NCBI RefSeq assembly: GCF_040907265.1
Contig: NZ_JBFOHP010000002.1
Coordinates: forward strand, 4,030,001-4,094,000
Direction of reading: 5' to 3'
Length of the DNA: 64,000 nt
Source: Streptomyces sclerotialus
GTDB lineage: Bacteria; Actinomycetota; Actinomycetes; Streptomycetales; Streptomycetaceae
The position numbers and the translations under genes are program-made. Of this stretch, positions 36,606 through 44,886 are shown piece by piece (the stretch's first letter is position 1; every line of letters begins with the position of its first letter). The notes under the pieces are model-generated. The model was not told the DNA's origin, ran no database searches, and saw only the letters and a list, made by a program, of their open reading frames with translations.

Positions 36606-37250
36606 ATGAACACCGCCACCGCCACCCACCGCCTCCGCGGCCGCTCCGGCCGCCGTATCGCCGCCGCCCTCGTCGCCGCCGCGGCGCTGAGCCTGGGGGT
36701 CACGGCCTGCGGAGGGCAGGACTCCCAGGCGGCGGGCTCCGCCGGCTCCCCGGGCTCGTCGGCCACCGCCGACTCGGCCTCGGGCCGGGACACCGGCGGC
36801 TCCTCCTCGACGGGCACCTCCTCTGGCGGCTCCTCCTCGGGCGGCTCCGCCGCGCAGGGCCAGGACGGCGGCGGCACGTCCGCGCCGGCGCCCACCACCG
36901 ACAGCGGGTCCGCCCCTGAGGGAGGCGGCGTCGCCAACGCCGGCAACCACCGCACGGTCGTCGGCAAGCTGGAGTACCTCGCGCCCGGCAAGCTGATCGT
37001 CAAGCCCGAGGACGGCGGCACGGACCAGGCGTTCTTCGTCGCCAACGCCACGAAGGTGCTCGGCGCGGCCGCGATCTGCTCCGACGACCCCGACGACGGC
37101 GTGGCGCTCGGCGACGACGGCTACGGCACCGCGGAGTGCACCGTGGAGCAGCTGGAGAAGGCCGCGAAGACCGGCAGCGTGACCGTCCGCGTCACCATGA
37201 GCACCAAGTCCGGCGCCGCCGAGACGGTCGAGGAGAAGTACCACCCGTAA
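36606..37250 (+). CDS. Secreted lipoprotein of unknown function
   Basis: A 214-residue lipoprotein. The signal peptide (1-34) has a basic start and ends LSLGVTACGG, where TAC is the lipobox (Cys about 35). A Ser/Gly/Thr-rich spacer (about 40-115) leads to a folded C-terminal part (KLEYLAPGKLIVKPEDG; two Cys in ICSDDPDDG and AECTVEQL that may pair). The ATG at 36606 has GGGAGAAG upstream. No family was recognised. It is convergent with the DUF3533 gene. Confidence 0.75.
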   Translation: MNTATATHRLRGRSGRRIAAALVAAAALSLGVTACGGQDSQAAGSAGSPGSSATADSASGRDTGGSSSTGTSSGGSSSGGSAAQGQDGGGTSAPAPTTDSGSAPEGGGVANAGNHRTVVGKLEYLAPGKLIVKPEDGGTDQAFFVANATKVLGAAAICSDDPDDGVALGDDGYGTAECTVEQLEKAAKTGSVTVRVTMSTKSGAAETVEEKYHP

Positions 37251-37325
37251 GCCTCGGCGCCCCGCACCCGCACCGCGCGCCCGGTGGGCTGTCGGCCCCG
37301 CCGGGCGCGCGGGGCGTCGGCTCGC

Positions 37326-38561
37326 TCAGTTCGCCGCGTGGGCAGGGGCCGTGGAGCGCCCGCCCGGGTGGCGGTGGCGCCAGACCCAGAAGACCGTGCA
37401 GGACAGCAGGGACCAGCCGGCCAGCACCAGGTACGGGAAGACGTGCTGGTGGCCGGGGAAATAGACGGCCGTGTGCTGGGCGTTCACCGAGGCGCCCGGC
37501 GGCAGCCACTGGCCGATGTGGCCGAGGACGGACGGCAGCAGCGGCCAGGAGACCGCGCCGCCGGACGAGGGGTTGCCCAGCAGCACCATCAGGCCCCAGG
37601 TCGGCACCATCGCCCAGCGGCCGATCAGGGTGTTGAACATCGTGAAGACCATGCCGGACGTGAACATGGTGAACGCCAGGATCAGCCAGGACTGCACGAA
37701 GGGCAGGGTCAGCGCGCCGAGCAGCCAGTCGACGACCGCGGCGACGGAGAAGCCGCCGAGCAGGGCGTACGCGAGGGTGAACGCGATCCGCTCGGCCGGG
37801 TTGAGCCCGCGCGCGTGCACGCTCAGCTGGATCGCGCCGACGAAGCCGATGATCACCGCGGCGAGCGAGACGTAGAAGAGCGCCAGGCCGCGCGGGTCGC
37901 CGGGCTGCACCGGCTTGATGTCCTTGATCGTGACCGGGACGCCGGCCTTCTTGCCGACCTGCGGCGCGGCCTGCTGGAGCAGCTGGCTCACCGAGGAGCC
38001 CGAGGCGCTGGCGAGATCCATTCGTACGCCCGAGCCGTCCACGCTGATGACCGTGAACGCCTTCTGCTCGTCGATCGCCTCGCGGGCCTGCGCGTACGTC
38101 CGGTAGTCGTGCAGCTCCAGCGACGCGTTCAGGGCCTTCTCCATGCCCTGGACGAACGCCTTGCCGCGGGCGTCGTCCGGGGCGCCGACGAGCGCCGTGG
38201 GGATGCGGTGCGGGGTCGGGTTGGCCATGGAGTAGGTGTACGAGCCGGCGAAGAGACCGGCGGCGACCGCGAGGATGAAGATCAGGACGGTCGCGGGCAG
38301 GAACGGCGACTTCTTGAAGGCCGCCCACTTCTCGGCCGCGGTCCGGGACCGGGCGTGCGCGCCGTGCGCGACGGGCGCCGGGCGGTCGGCCGGTGCCTCC
38401 TGGCCGGAGATCCCTCCACCGGAGGCGGCCCTTCCACCGGCTGCGGGCGCTGCACGGTCGGCGGACGCTTCACGAGCGGCGGGTGCGTCACGGTCGGCGG
38501 GTGCGTCACGGTCAGCGGGTGCGTCACGGTCAGCGGGTGCGGCGTCATGATCATCGGACAT
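37326..38561 (-). CDS. DUF3533/YhgE-type membrane protein (ABC-2-like)
   Basis: A 411-residue membrane protein. A cytoplasmic N-terminus with DRDAPA repeats (about 10-35) is followed by TM1 (about 88-110), an extracellular soluble part (about 115-235), and four to five TM segments toward the C-terminus. The family is the DUF3533/YhgE-Pip type, related to ABC-2 permeases and often next to MMPL or TetR genes, though not here. The ATG at 38561 has TAGCGT 6 nt upstream, so leaderless translation is possible. It is divergent from hrpA. Confidence 0.8.
   Translation of the reverse strand: MSDDHDAAPADRDAPADRDAPADRDAPAAREASADRAAPAAGGRAASGGGISGQEAPADRPAPVAHGAHARSRTAAEKWAAFKKSPFLPATVLIFILAVAAGLFAGSYTYSMANPTPHRIPTALVGAPDDARGKAFVQGMEKALNASLELHDYRTYAQAREAIDEQKAFTVISVDGSGVRMDLASASGSSVSQLLQQAAPQVGKKAGVPVTIKDIKPVQPGDPRGLALFYVSLAAVIIGFVGAIQLSVHARGLNPAERIAFTLAYALLGGFSVAAVVDWLLGALTLPFVQSWLILAFTMFTSGMVFTMFNTLIGRWAMVPTWGLMVLLGNPSSGGAVSWPLLPSVLGHIGQWLPPGASVNAQHTAVYFPGHQHVFPYLVLAGWSLLSCTVFWVWRHRHPGGRSTAPAHAAN
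38478..38545 (-). repeat. 18-bp coding repeats of the DUF3533 N-terminus
   Basis: Three near-identical 18-bp units (ACGGTCAGCGGGTGCGTC) encode the DRDAPA repeats. They are in frame and a likely site of length variation. Confidence 0.8.
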
Positions 38562-38751
38562 GAGAACACGCTAAAACACCCATCGCGGACATTCTCCCCG
38601 GCCCGCGCCGACGGCACCGCGAGCGCCCATGTCCGGCCCGCGCCGACGCCGTCCGGAACGCCCATATCCGGCCGGGCCCGGCCCTCCCGGGGGCCGCCCG
38701 GCCGCAATTCGTTCGCCAGTCGTTTCGGCGAGGTGAGATCCTGGATCGCGT

Positions 38752-41700
38752 ATGTCCAGTCAGCCTGCCTCCGCCGCGCCCAGGGGCGCCACGCCCGAGG
38801 GTGCTCCCGTCCTGCCCGCTCTCCTGGCGCAGCTGCCCGAGCTGATGCTGCGTGACCAGCAGCGACTCGGCCGCCGTCTCGACGGCGCGCGCCGGATCCG
38901 CAAGCCCGAGGCGCGGGCCGCCGTGCTGGGCGAGATCGCCCAGGGCATCGACGAAGCCCAGCTCCGCGTCGAGCAGCGCCGGGCCGCCGTTCCGGAGATC
39001 ACGTACCCGGAGCAGCTGCCGGTCAGCCAGAAGAAGGACGACATCCTGGAGGCGATACGCGACCACCAGGTCGTGATCGTCGCGGGTGAGACCGGCTCGG
39101 GCAAGACGACGCAGATCCCCAAGATCTGCCTGGAGCTGGGCCGCGGGGTGAAGGGCCTGATCGGCCACACCCAGCCGCGCCGGATCGCCGCCCGTACGGT
39201 CGCGGAGCGGGTCGCCGAGGAGCTGAAGAGCCCGCTGGGCGAGGCGGTCGGCTGGAAGGTCCGCTTCACCGACCAGGTCGGCGGCGACACGCTGGTCAAG
39301 CTGATGACGGACGGCATCCTGCTCGCCGAGATCCAGACGGACCGCGAGCTGCGCCAGTACGACACGATCATCATCGACGAGGCGCACGAGCGCAGCCTGA
39401 ACATCGACTTCCTGCTCGGCTACCTGGCGCAGCTGCTGCCGAAGCGGCCGGACCTGAAGGTCGTCATCACCTCGGCGACGATCGACCCGGAACGGTTCTC
39501 CCGGCATTTCGGGGACGCGCCGATCATCGAGGTGAGCGGGCGTACGTATCCGGTGGAGGTGCGGTACCGCCCGCTGCTGGAGGAAGGCTCCGACGACGCC
39601 GACCGCGACCAGGTCAGCGCGATCTGCGAGGCCGTGGACGAGCTGCAGGCCGAGGGGCCCGGCGACATCCTGGTCTTCCTCTCCGGCGAACGGGAGATCC
39701 GGGACACCGCGGACGCGCTCACCAAACGCCTGAACCGGGGCGGCGCACTGGCGCGCGAGACCGAGGTGCTGCCGTTGTACGCGCGCCTGTCGCACGCCGA
39801 GCAGCACCGCGTCTTCCAGCGCCATTCGGGCCGGCGGATCGTCCTGGCGACGAACGTCGCGGAGACCTCGCTGACGGTCCCCGGCATCCGGTACGTCATC
39901 GACACCGGCATGGCCCGCATCTCGCGCTACAGCTACCGCACGAAGGTGCAGCGGCTGCCGATCGAGCCGATCTCGCAGGCCAGCGCCAACCAGCGGAAGG
40001 GCCGCTGCGGCCGGCTCAGCGACGGCATCTGCATCCGGCTGTATTCGGAGGAGGACTTCGAATCCCGGCCGGAGTTCACGGACGCGGAGATCCTGCGGAC
40101 GAACCTCGCGTCCGTCATCCTGCAGATGACCGCGGCCGGCCTCGGCGACATCGAGAAGTTTCCTTTCATCGACCCGCCGGACCGCCGCAACATCAAGGAC
40201 GGCGTGCAGCTCCTCGAAGAGCTCGGCGCGATCGACCCGAAGCAGAAGGACCCGAAGAAGCGGCTCACCCAGACCGGCCGGAAGCTCTCCCAGCTGCCGG
40301 TGGACCCGCGGCTCGCGCGGATGGTCCTGGAGGCCGACCGCAACGGCTGCGTACGCGAAGTCATGGTCATCGCCGCGGGGCTGTCCATCCAGGACCCGCG
40401 CGAGCGGCCCGCCGACAAGCAGCAGCAGGCCGACCAGCAGCACGCCCGCTTCAAGGACGAGACCAGCGACTTCCTGGCGTATCTGAACCTCTGGCGGTAC
40501 GTCAGGGAACAGCAGAAGGCGCTGTCCTCGTCGGCGTTCCGCCGGATGTGCCGCAACGAGTTCCTGAACTACCTGCGGATACGCGAGTGGCAGGACATCT
40601 ACACGCAGCTGCGTACGGTCGCCAAGACGATGGGCGTCCACCTCTCCGAGCAGGACGCGGCCCCGGAGCAGATCCACACGTCCCTGCTCGCCGGTTTGCT
40701 CTCGCATATCGGACTGAAGGACACGGACGCCAAGAACGAATATCTGGGCGCCCGCAGCGCCAAGTTCGCGGTCTTCCCCGGCTCGGCGCTCTTCAAGAAG
40801 CCGCCGCGCTGGATCATGTCGGCGGAGCTGGTCGAAACGTCCCGCCTGTGGGCGCGGGTGAACGCGAAGATCGAGCCCGAATGGGTCGAGCCGCTCGCCC
40901 AGCATCTGGTGAAGCGGACGTACAGCGAGCCGCACTGGGAACAGAAGATGGCCGCGGTGATGGCGTACGAGCGGGTCACGCTCTACGGCGTACCGATCGT
41001 CGCCCAGCGCAAGGTCAACTATGGCCGGATCGATCCGGAGACCTCGCGCGACCTCTTCATCCGGAACGCCCTGGTCGAGGGCGACTGGCGGACCCACCAC
41101 CAGTTCTTCCACGACAACCGGAAGCTGCTGGGCGAGGTCGAGGAGCTGGAGCACCGGGCGCGGCGCCGCGACATCCTCGTGGACGACGAGACACTCTTCG
41201 ACTTCTACGACCAGCGCATCCCCGAACATGTCGTGTCCGGTGCGCACTTCGACTCCTGGTGGAAGAAGAAGCGCAAGGAGGAGCCCGAACTCCTCAACTT
41301 CGAGCACTCGATGCTCATCAACGAGACCGCCGAGGCCGTCACCAAGGACGACTACCCGGACTCCTGGCGGCAGGGGAAGCTGAAGTTCAAGGTCACGTAC
41401 CAGTTCGAGCCGGGCGCCGACGCGGACGGCGTGACCGTCCACATCCCGCTCCAGGTGCTGAACCAGGTCTCTGCCGAGGGCTTCGACTGGCAGATCCCCG
41501 GCCTGCGCGAACAGCTGGTCACCGAGCTGATCCGGTCGCTGCCCAAGCCGATCCGGCGGAACTACGTCCCGGCCCCGAACTTCGCGGCCCGCTTCCTGGA
41601 CGAGACGGTTCCCCTCCAGGGCCCGCTGACGGCGTCGCTGGCGGCGGGCCTGCAGCGGATGGTCGGCGTGCCGGTCGACGCGGCTGATTTTGATCTGTCC

Positions 41701-42792
41701 AAGGTGCCGGACCACCTCAAGATCACGTTCCGGGTGGTCGACGAGCGGCGGCGCAAGCTCGCCGAGGCCAAGGACCTCGAAGCGCTGCAGCTGAAGCTCA
41801 AACCCAAGACCCGGGCGGCGATCTCCAAGGCGTTCGAGCAGGCGGCCCAGAAGCAGGCGTCCCAGAAGCAGGGCGGGCAGCCCGGCAAGGAGGGCGCGGC
41901 CGCCGGCCCGGCGGGGCCGGAGCAGCGCACGGGCCTGACCTCCTGGACCATCGGCACGCTCCCCCACACCTTCGAGACGCGGCGCGCGGGCCAGCCGCTC
42001 AAGGCGTACCCGGCGCTGGTGGACGAGGGCTCCTCGGTGGCCGTACGGCTCTTCGACACCGAGGCCGAGCAGCGGAGCGCGATGTGGGCCGGCACCCGCC
42101 GCCTCATCCTGCTCAACATCCCGTCGAACCCGGCCAAGTTCGCGCAGAGCAAGCTCACCAACCAGCAGAAGCTGGCGCTCTCCAGCAATCCGCATGGCTC
42201 GATCCAGTCGCTCTTCGACGACTGCGTGACCGCCGCGGCCGACCGGCTGATCGCCGCGCACGGCGGCCCGGCCTGGGACGAGGAGGGGTTCAAGAAGCTC
42301 TTCGACGCGGTCCGGGCCGACCTGGTGGACGCCACGATGAAGACCGTGCAGCAGGTGCGCGAGGTGCTGGCGGCCTGGCAGGCGTGCGAGCGGTGGCTGA
42401 AAGACACCACCTCGCCGGTGCTGCTGTCCTCGGTCACGGACGTCAGGGAGCAGCTGGCGGCGCTCATCAAGCCGGGCTTCGTCACCGAGCACGGCGCCAA
42501 GCGGCTGCCGGACCTCATGCGGTACCTGGTCGCGGCCGACCGCCGGCTGCAGCAGATGCCCGCCAACGCCGAGCGGGACCGCTCCCGGATGGCGAAGGTG
42601 AAGGAGATGCAGGACGAATTCGCCTGGCTGCTGGAGCAGTTCCCGGCGGGGCGTCCCGTGCCGCAGCAGGCCCTGGAGATCCGCTGGATGATCGAGGAGC
42701 TGCGGGTGAGCTACTTCGCGCACGCGCTGGGCACGGCGTATCCGGTCTCCGACAAGCGGATCATGAAGGCGGTGGACGCGGCCGCGCCGTAA
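38752..42792 (+). CDS. hrpA: ATP-dependent RNA helicase HrpA
   Basis: A 1346-residue DEAH-box RNA helicase. Walker A AGETGSGKTTQIPK lies at 111-124, then DEAH at 209-212 (IIIDEAHERSLN), SAT (VVITSAT), FLSGEREI, ATNVAETSLTVPGI and QRKGRCGR (motif VI). A winged-helix/ratchet region and the long HrpA-specific C-terminal region (DUF3418-type, about 700-1330) follow. Length is normal for bacterial HrpA. HrpA is involved in mRNA processing and rescue of stalled ribosomes. The start ATG at 38752 is in front of a low-complexity leader. A tRNA-Asp with its own promoter follows. Confidence 0.96.
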   Translation: MSSQPASAAPRGATPEGAPVLPALLAQLPELMLRDQQRLGRRLDGARRIRKPEARAAVLGEIAQGIDEAQLRVEQRRAAVPEITYPEQLPVSQKKDDILEAIRDHQVVIVAGETGSGKTTQIPKICLELGRGVKGLIGHTQPRRIAARTVAERVAEELKSPLGEAVGWKVRFTDQVGGDTLVKLMTDGILLAEIQTDRELRQYDTIIIDEAHERSLNIDFLLGYLAQLLPKRPDLKVVITSATIDPERFSRHFGDAPIIEVSGRTYPVEVRYRPLLEEGSDDADRDQVSAICEAVDELQAEGPGDILVFLSGEREIRDTADALTKRLNRGGALARETEVLPLYARLSHAEQHRVFQRHSGRRIVLATNVAETSLTVPGIRYVIDTGMARISRYSYRTKVQRLPIEPISQASANQRKGRCGRLSDGICIRLYSEEDFESRPEFTDAEILRTNLASVILQMTAAGLGDIEKFPFIDPPDRRNIKDGVQLLEELGAIDPKQKDPKKRLTQTGRKLSQLPVDPRLARMVLEADRNGCVREVMVIAAGLSIQDPRERPADKQQQADQQHARFKDETSDFLAYLNLWRYVREQQKALSSSAFRRMCRNEFLNYLRIREWQDIYTQLRTVAKTMGVHLSEQDAAPEQIHTSLLAGLLSHIGLKDTDAKNEYLGARSAKFAVFPGSALFKKPPRWIMSAELVETSRLWARVNAKIEPEWVEPLAQHLVKRTYSEPHWEQKMAAVMAYERVTLYGVPIVAQRKVNYGRIDPETSRDLFIRNALVEGDWRTHHQFFHDNRKLLGEVEELEHRARRRDILVDDETLFDFYDQRIPEHVVSGAHFDSWWKKKRKEEPELLNFEHSMLINETAEAVTKDDYPDSWRQGKLKFKVTYQFEPGADADGVTVHIPLQVLNQVSAEGFDWQIPGLREQLVTELIRSLPKPIRRNYVPAPNFAARFLDETVPLQGPLTASLAAGLQRMVGVPVDAADFDLSKVPDHLKITFRVVDERRRKLAEAKDLEALQLKLKPKTRAAISKAFEQAAQKQASQKQGGQPGKEGAAAGPAGPEQRTGLTSWTIGTLPHTFETRRAGQPLKAYPALVDEGSSVAVRLFDTEAEQRSAMWAGTRRLILLNIPSNPAKFAQSKLTNQQKLALSSNPHGSIQSLFDDCVTAAADRLIAAHGGPAWDEEGFKKLFDAVRADLVDATMKTVQQVREVLAAWQACERWLKDTTSPVLLSSVTDVREQLAALIKPGFVTEHGAKRLPDLMRYLVAADRRLQQMPANAERDRSRMAKVKEMQDEFAWLLEQFPAGRPVPQQALEIRWMIEELRVSYFAHALGTAYPVSDKRIMKAVDAAAP

Positions 42793-42863
42793 GCGTCCGG
42801 GGCCCGGCGCGGTGTGCGCTGGGTCACGAACGGGCGCCGACCAGGCCCTTCTCCGGCAGCGAG

Positions 42864-42893
42864 TTCGACCCACCCTCTGAACTGCTGTAGAGT
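42864..42893 (+). promoter_or_regulatory. tRNA-Asp promoter TTCGAC-N18-TAGAGT
   Basis: The -35 TTCGAC (42864-42869) and -10 TAGAGT (42888-42893) lie 38 bp upstream of the mature tRNA 5' end. Confidence 0.65.
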
Positions 42894-42931
42894 CTTGCTT
42901 CGCAGGCACCCGAGAGGGGCGCCGGCGACAA

Positions 42932-43006
42932 GGTCCTGTGGAGCAGTTTGGAGTGCTCGCCACCCTGTCAAGGTGGAGGCCGCGGGTTCAAATCCCGTCA
43001 GGACCG
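42932..43006 (+). tRNA. tRNA-Asp (anticodon GUC), copy 2
   Basis: Sequence identical to copy 1, GGTCCTG acceptor through discriminator G, but transcribed alone with its own promoter and terminator. Confidence 0.97.
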
Positions 43007-43012
43007 CACTTG

Positions 43013-43047
43013 AAGGGCCCGCATCCGGTCAGGATGCGGGCCCTTTT
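43013..43047 (+). terminator. tRNA-Asp terminator
   Basis: AAGGGCCCGCATCC pairs with GGATGCGGGCCCTT across a short loop, then TTTT. It starts 6 bp after the tRNA. Confidence 0.92.
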
Positions 43048-43188
43048 GCCGTACTCAGCGACCGGACACGACCCTTCGCGACCTCCGTCGCTCAGCGGAT
43101 ACGGCCTGCCGCACCTTCTCCCGCTTCTTGACGGCGTCACCTGCCGCCGGTACTCACGAAGCAGAGCCGGGCACGGGAGGTGCGGGCG

Positions 43189-43530
43189 ATGACGGCAGCG
43201 GGGAACCACTCGACCGGCGCGCTGCTCCGGGCACATCTGGCCGCCGCCGCGCGCTTCCGGCACGCCACCCGGCTCTGCCCGGTGTGCCGCCGGCTCCTGC
43301 GGCTGGCGCTCGACCACACTGCGGAACCCCCGCAGACCAAGATCGTCTCCGTGCCGCCTTCTGCGGCCGTTCCCGCCGCCGCCCTCTCTTCATCGCCCAG
43401 GACCGCCTCCGCGGCCCGCACGCGGCGCGTGACGCCCTCTTCGGGGCCATCGGCGCTCCGGGCGGCCCCTCGCGCCACCATTTCCGCGCGCGTGGTCCGG
43501 ACCAAGGACGAAAGTCCGCTCCCCAGGTGA
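43189..43530 (+). CDS. Small Streptomyces protein (DUF6274-like)
   Basis: A 113-residue protein. The conserved-looking part is the N-terminus: LLRAHLAAAARFRHATRLCP followed by CRRLLRLALDH, with a CPVC pair. The C-terminal half is Ala/Ser/Pro/Arg-rich and of doubtful structure. A GGGAGG site lies 8 nt before the ATG. The DUF6274 name is recalled because that family is found beside bldC; it is not checked. A zinc-ribbon-like role is possible but unproven. Confidence 0.65.
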   Translation: MTAAGNHSTGALLRAHLAAAARFRHATRLCPVCRRLLRLALDHTAEPPQTKIVSVPPSAAVPAAALSSSPRTASAARTRRVTPSSGPSALRAAPRATISARVVRTKDESPLPR

Positions 43531-44051
43531 CCAATGGCGCCTCCGTCAGCTCCCGTGCGGTGAGAGGGTGTTGGTGTGGGGAAGTGGTCGCTGTGCACTA
43601 CCGCAGCGGGCGTCATCGGTACAACCGGTGGCGCCTGTGACGGGTGTCACCGTACGGATTTTGGGATCAGCGGAACTTACGCCCTGCCTACAGGTGGTCA
43701 ATTTAATATGTGCAATTGCACCGCCCACCCGGCAGCCGCCCGGCTGTACCGGCGAGTACCGGGACCGCTCCCTAGGAGTCCCCTGTGGGCGGTGACCAAG
43801 AGCTACCGCCCGGGCTGCGGAGACGGCCCGGATCGCGGGGCCGGCCGATGTGCGCCCCGCGCGCCGAAGAGCACACGAACGCACAAAAAAGATCGCGCTG
43901 GACCCGGCGGAGTCCAGCGCGATCGATGACGTACCCATGTGCTGCGGGTGTGGGGCCTGTTGGGGCAGGCTCCGCGTCATAACGAGCTATGTGGTGCTCT
44001 ATGGGCATCAGGCGGGTTGGGGGACCCGAAAATGCCCGGTTATGCGGTTTT
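43531..44051. other. Intergenic region with AT-rich island and atypical open frame
   Basis: No annotated gene is certain. An AT-rich island (about 43690-43725) contains the perfect palindrome GTGCAATTGCAC (43710-43721). A plus-strand GTG frame (43576-43929) has a GAGAGGG site 7 nt upstream and would encode Cys-rich MGKWSLCTTAAGVIG and GGACDGCHRTDFGISGTYAL. Its 3' end runs into the bldC terminator, so it is not called as a gene. The bldC terminator is listed separately. Confidence 0.5.
43885..43924 (-). terminator. bldC terminator
   Basis: Minus-strand GATCGCGCTGGAC pairs with GTCCAGCGCGATC (13-bp stem, 43891-43903 and 43912-43924) followed by TTTTTT. A strong intrinsic terminator about 130 bp after the bldC stop codon. 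Confidence 0.93.
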
Positions 44052-44258
44052 TCAGGCCTCGCTGCGCTGCTGCGGGATACCCGCGAGCAGTGCGCGGACC
44101 TCAGCCTCGCGGTAGCGCCGGTGTCCACCGAGCGTACGGATGGACGTGAGCTTGCCTGCCTTGGCCCAGCGGGTCACCGTCTTCGGGTCGACACGGAACA
44201 TCGTGGCAACCTCGGCAGGGGTCAGCAGCGGCTCGGCGTCAGGGGTGCGAGCGGTCAT
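44052..44258 (-). CDS. bldC: Developmental regulator BldC
   Basis: A 68-residue MerR-type winged-helix protein made of the DNA-binding domain only. The whole chain matches BldC in length and sequence character: LLTPAEVATMFRVDPKTVTR (helix-turn-helix), WAKAGKLTSIRTLGGHRRYR (wing) and ending ALLAGIPQQ. BldC binds variable direct repeats as head-to-tail oligomers and delays development in Streptomyces. The ATG at 44258 has GAGGAGG 6 nt upstream. It is transcribed alone from a long upstream region with a TATAAC -10 and ends at a strong terminator. Confidence 0.97.
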   Translation of the reverse strand: MTARTPDAEPLLTPAEVATMFRVDPKTVTRWAKAGKLTSIRTLGGHRRYREAEVRALLAGIPQQRSEA

Positions 44259-44886
44259 GAGCGGCCTCCTCGGGAGAACCGAACCATCACGGTTCTTTCC
44301 TCTAAATTCTGCACCTTGACCCGCGTTGCCCGAAATGGCGGACGCGGGCCGAGTCGGTTATAGGACGAACGGCTTGTCCTCGGCACTACAACTACACCAT
44401 CTGTCCAGCCGCGTCGGCCAAACCGATGGAATTGCCCTCTCAGGTGTTCAACCTCGGCGGAAGCCGATGGACCGTGCCATAGCGGACAGTCACGCCACTG
44501 TGACGATCAGTCACAACGTGATCAGGCGTCACCAGTCCCACCAAGGAGTGCAATACCGATCTATCCGCCCTTAGTTGGACGGAAGGAGCCCCAGTCAGGC
44601 TCCTTGTCCTATTTTGGCACGAGGGTGGTAGTTGGTGGCAAGGCCCGAAGTCAGTGCGTTAGGTCACTGTTTTACGGTTTGACCCGTATCGGGACCTAGG
44701 TCCCCTACCTCCTGACCAGTGCACGCGATCGGACGCCACCGCACGGAAAGCCCTCAACCACCGCACAGGGACAGCCCGCAGCCCACCACCCGTAGGTACG
44801 CGCCGGTGCGTCCGCCGGGGGCGCACAACCGAGGCGCGCGCCGTTACGACGCGTGCCTCCGAAAATGATCACCCGAAGCCCGGCGG
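44259..44886. other. bldC upstream region: promoter, inverted repeats and orphan terminator
   Basis: 628 bp without a called gene. A bldC -10 box TATAAC is at 44357-44362 (minus). GTGAC-GATCA-GTCAC (44500-44514) overlaps the related GTCAC-N6-GTGAC at 44489-44504. A plus-strand hairpin AAGGAGCC/GGCTCCTT followed by a T-rich end lies at 44583-44619. A perfect 14-bp palindrome GGGACCTAGGTCCC is at 44691-44704. The region is clearly regulatory, but the roles of individual elements are unknown. Confidence 0.6.
44583..44619 (+). terminator. Orphan plus-strand terminator-like hairpin
   Basis: AAGGAGCC (44583-44590), 7-nt loop, GGCTCCTT (44598-44605), then GTCCTATTTT. There is no called plus-strand gene upstream, so it implies an unannotated short transcript opposite to bldC. 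Confidence 0.55.

Noticed and set aside
38551..42963. Very long open frame (over 1400 codons) on the minus strand opposite hrpA
   Set aside because: It is the antisense shadow of hrpA, lacks any family motif, and has no ribosome site. Long antisense frames are usual in GC-rich DNA.
42932..43006. Integrated element between the two tRNA-Asp copies
   Set aside because: The DNA between them is core chromosome (DUF3533, hrpA) without integrase or atypical composition.
43710..43721. GTGCAATTGCAC as a phage attachment site
   Set aside because: No integrase, no duplicated flank and no mobile genes nearby.
43546..43980. Minus-strand frame of about 144 codons between bldC and the DUF6274-like gene
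   Set aside because: It runs through the bldC terminator, has no ribosome site and no GC3 bias.
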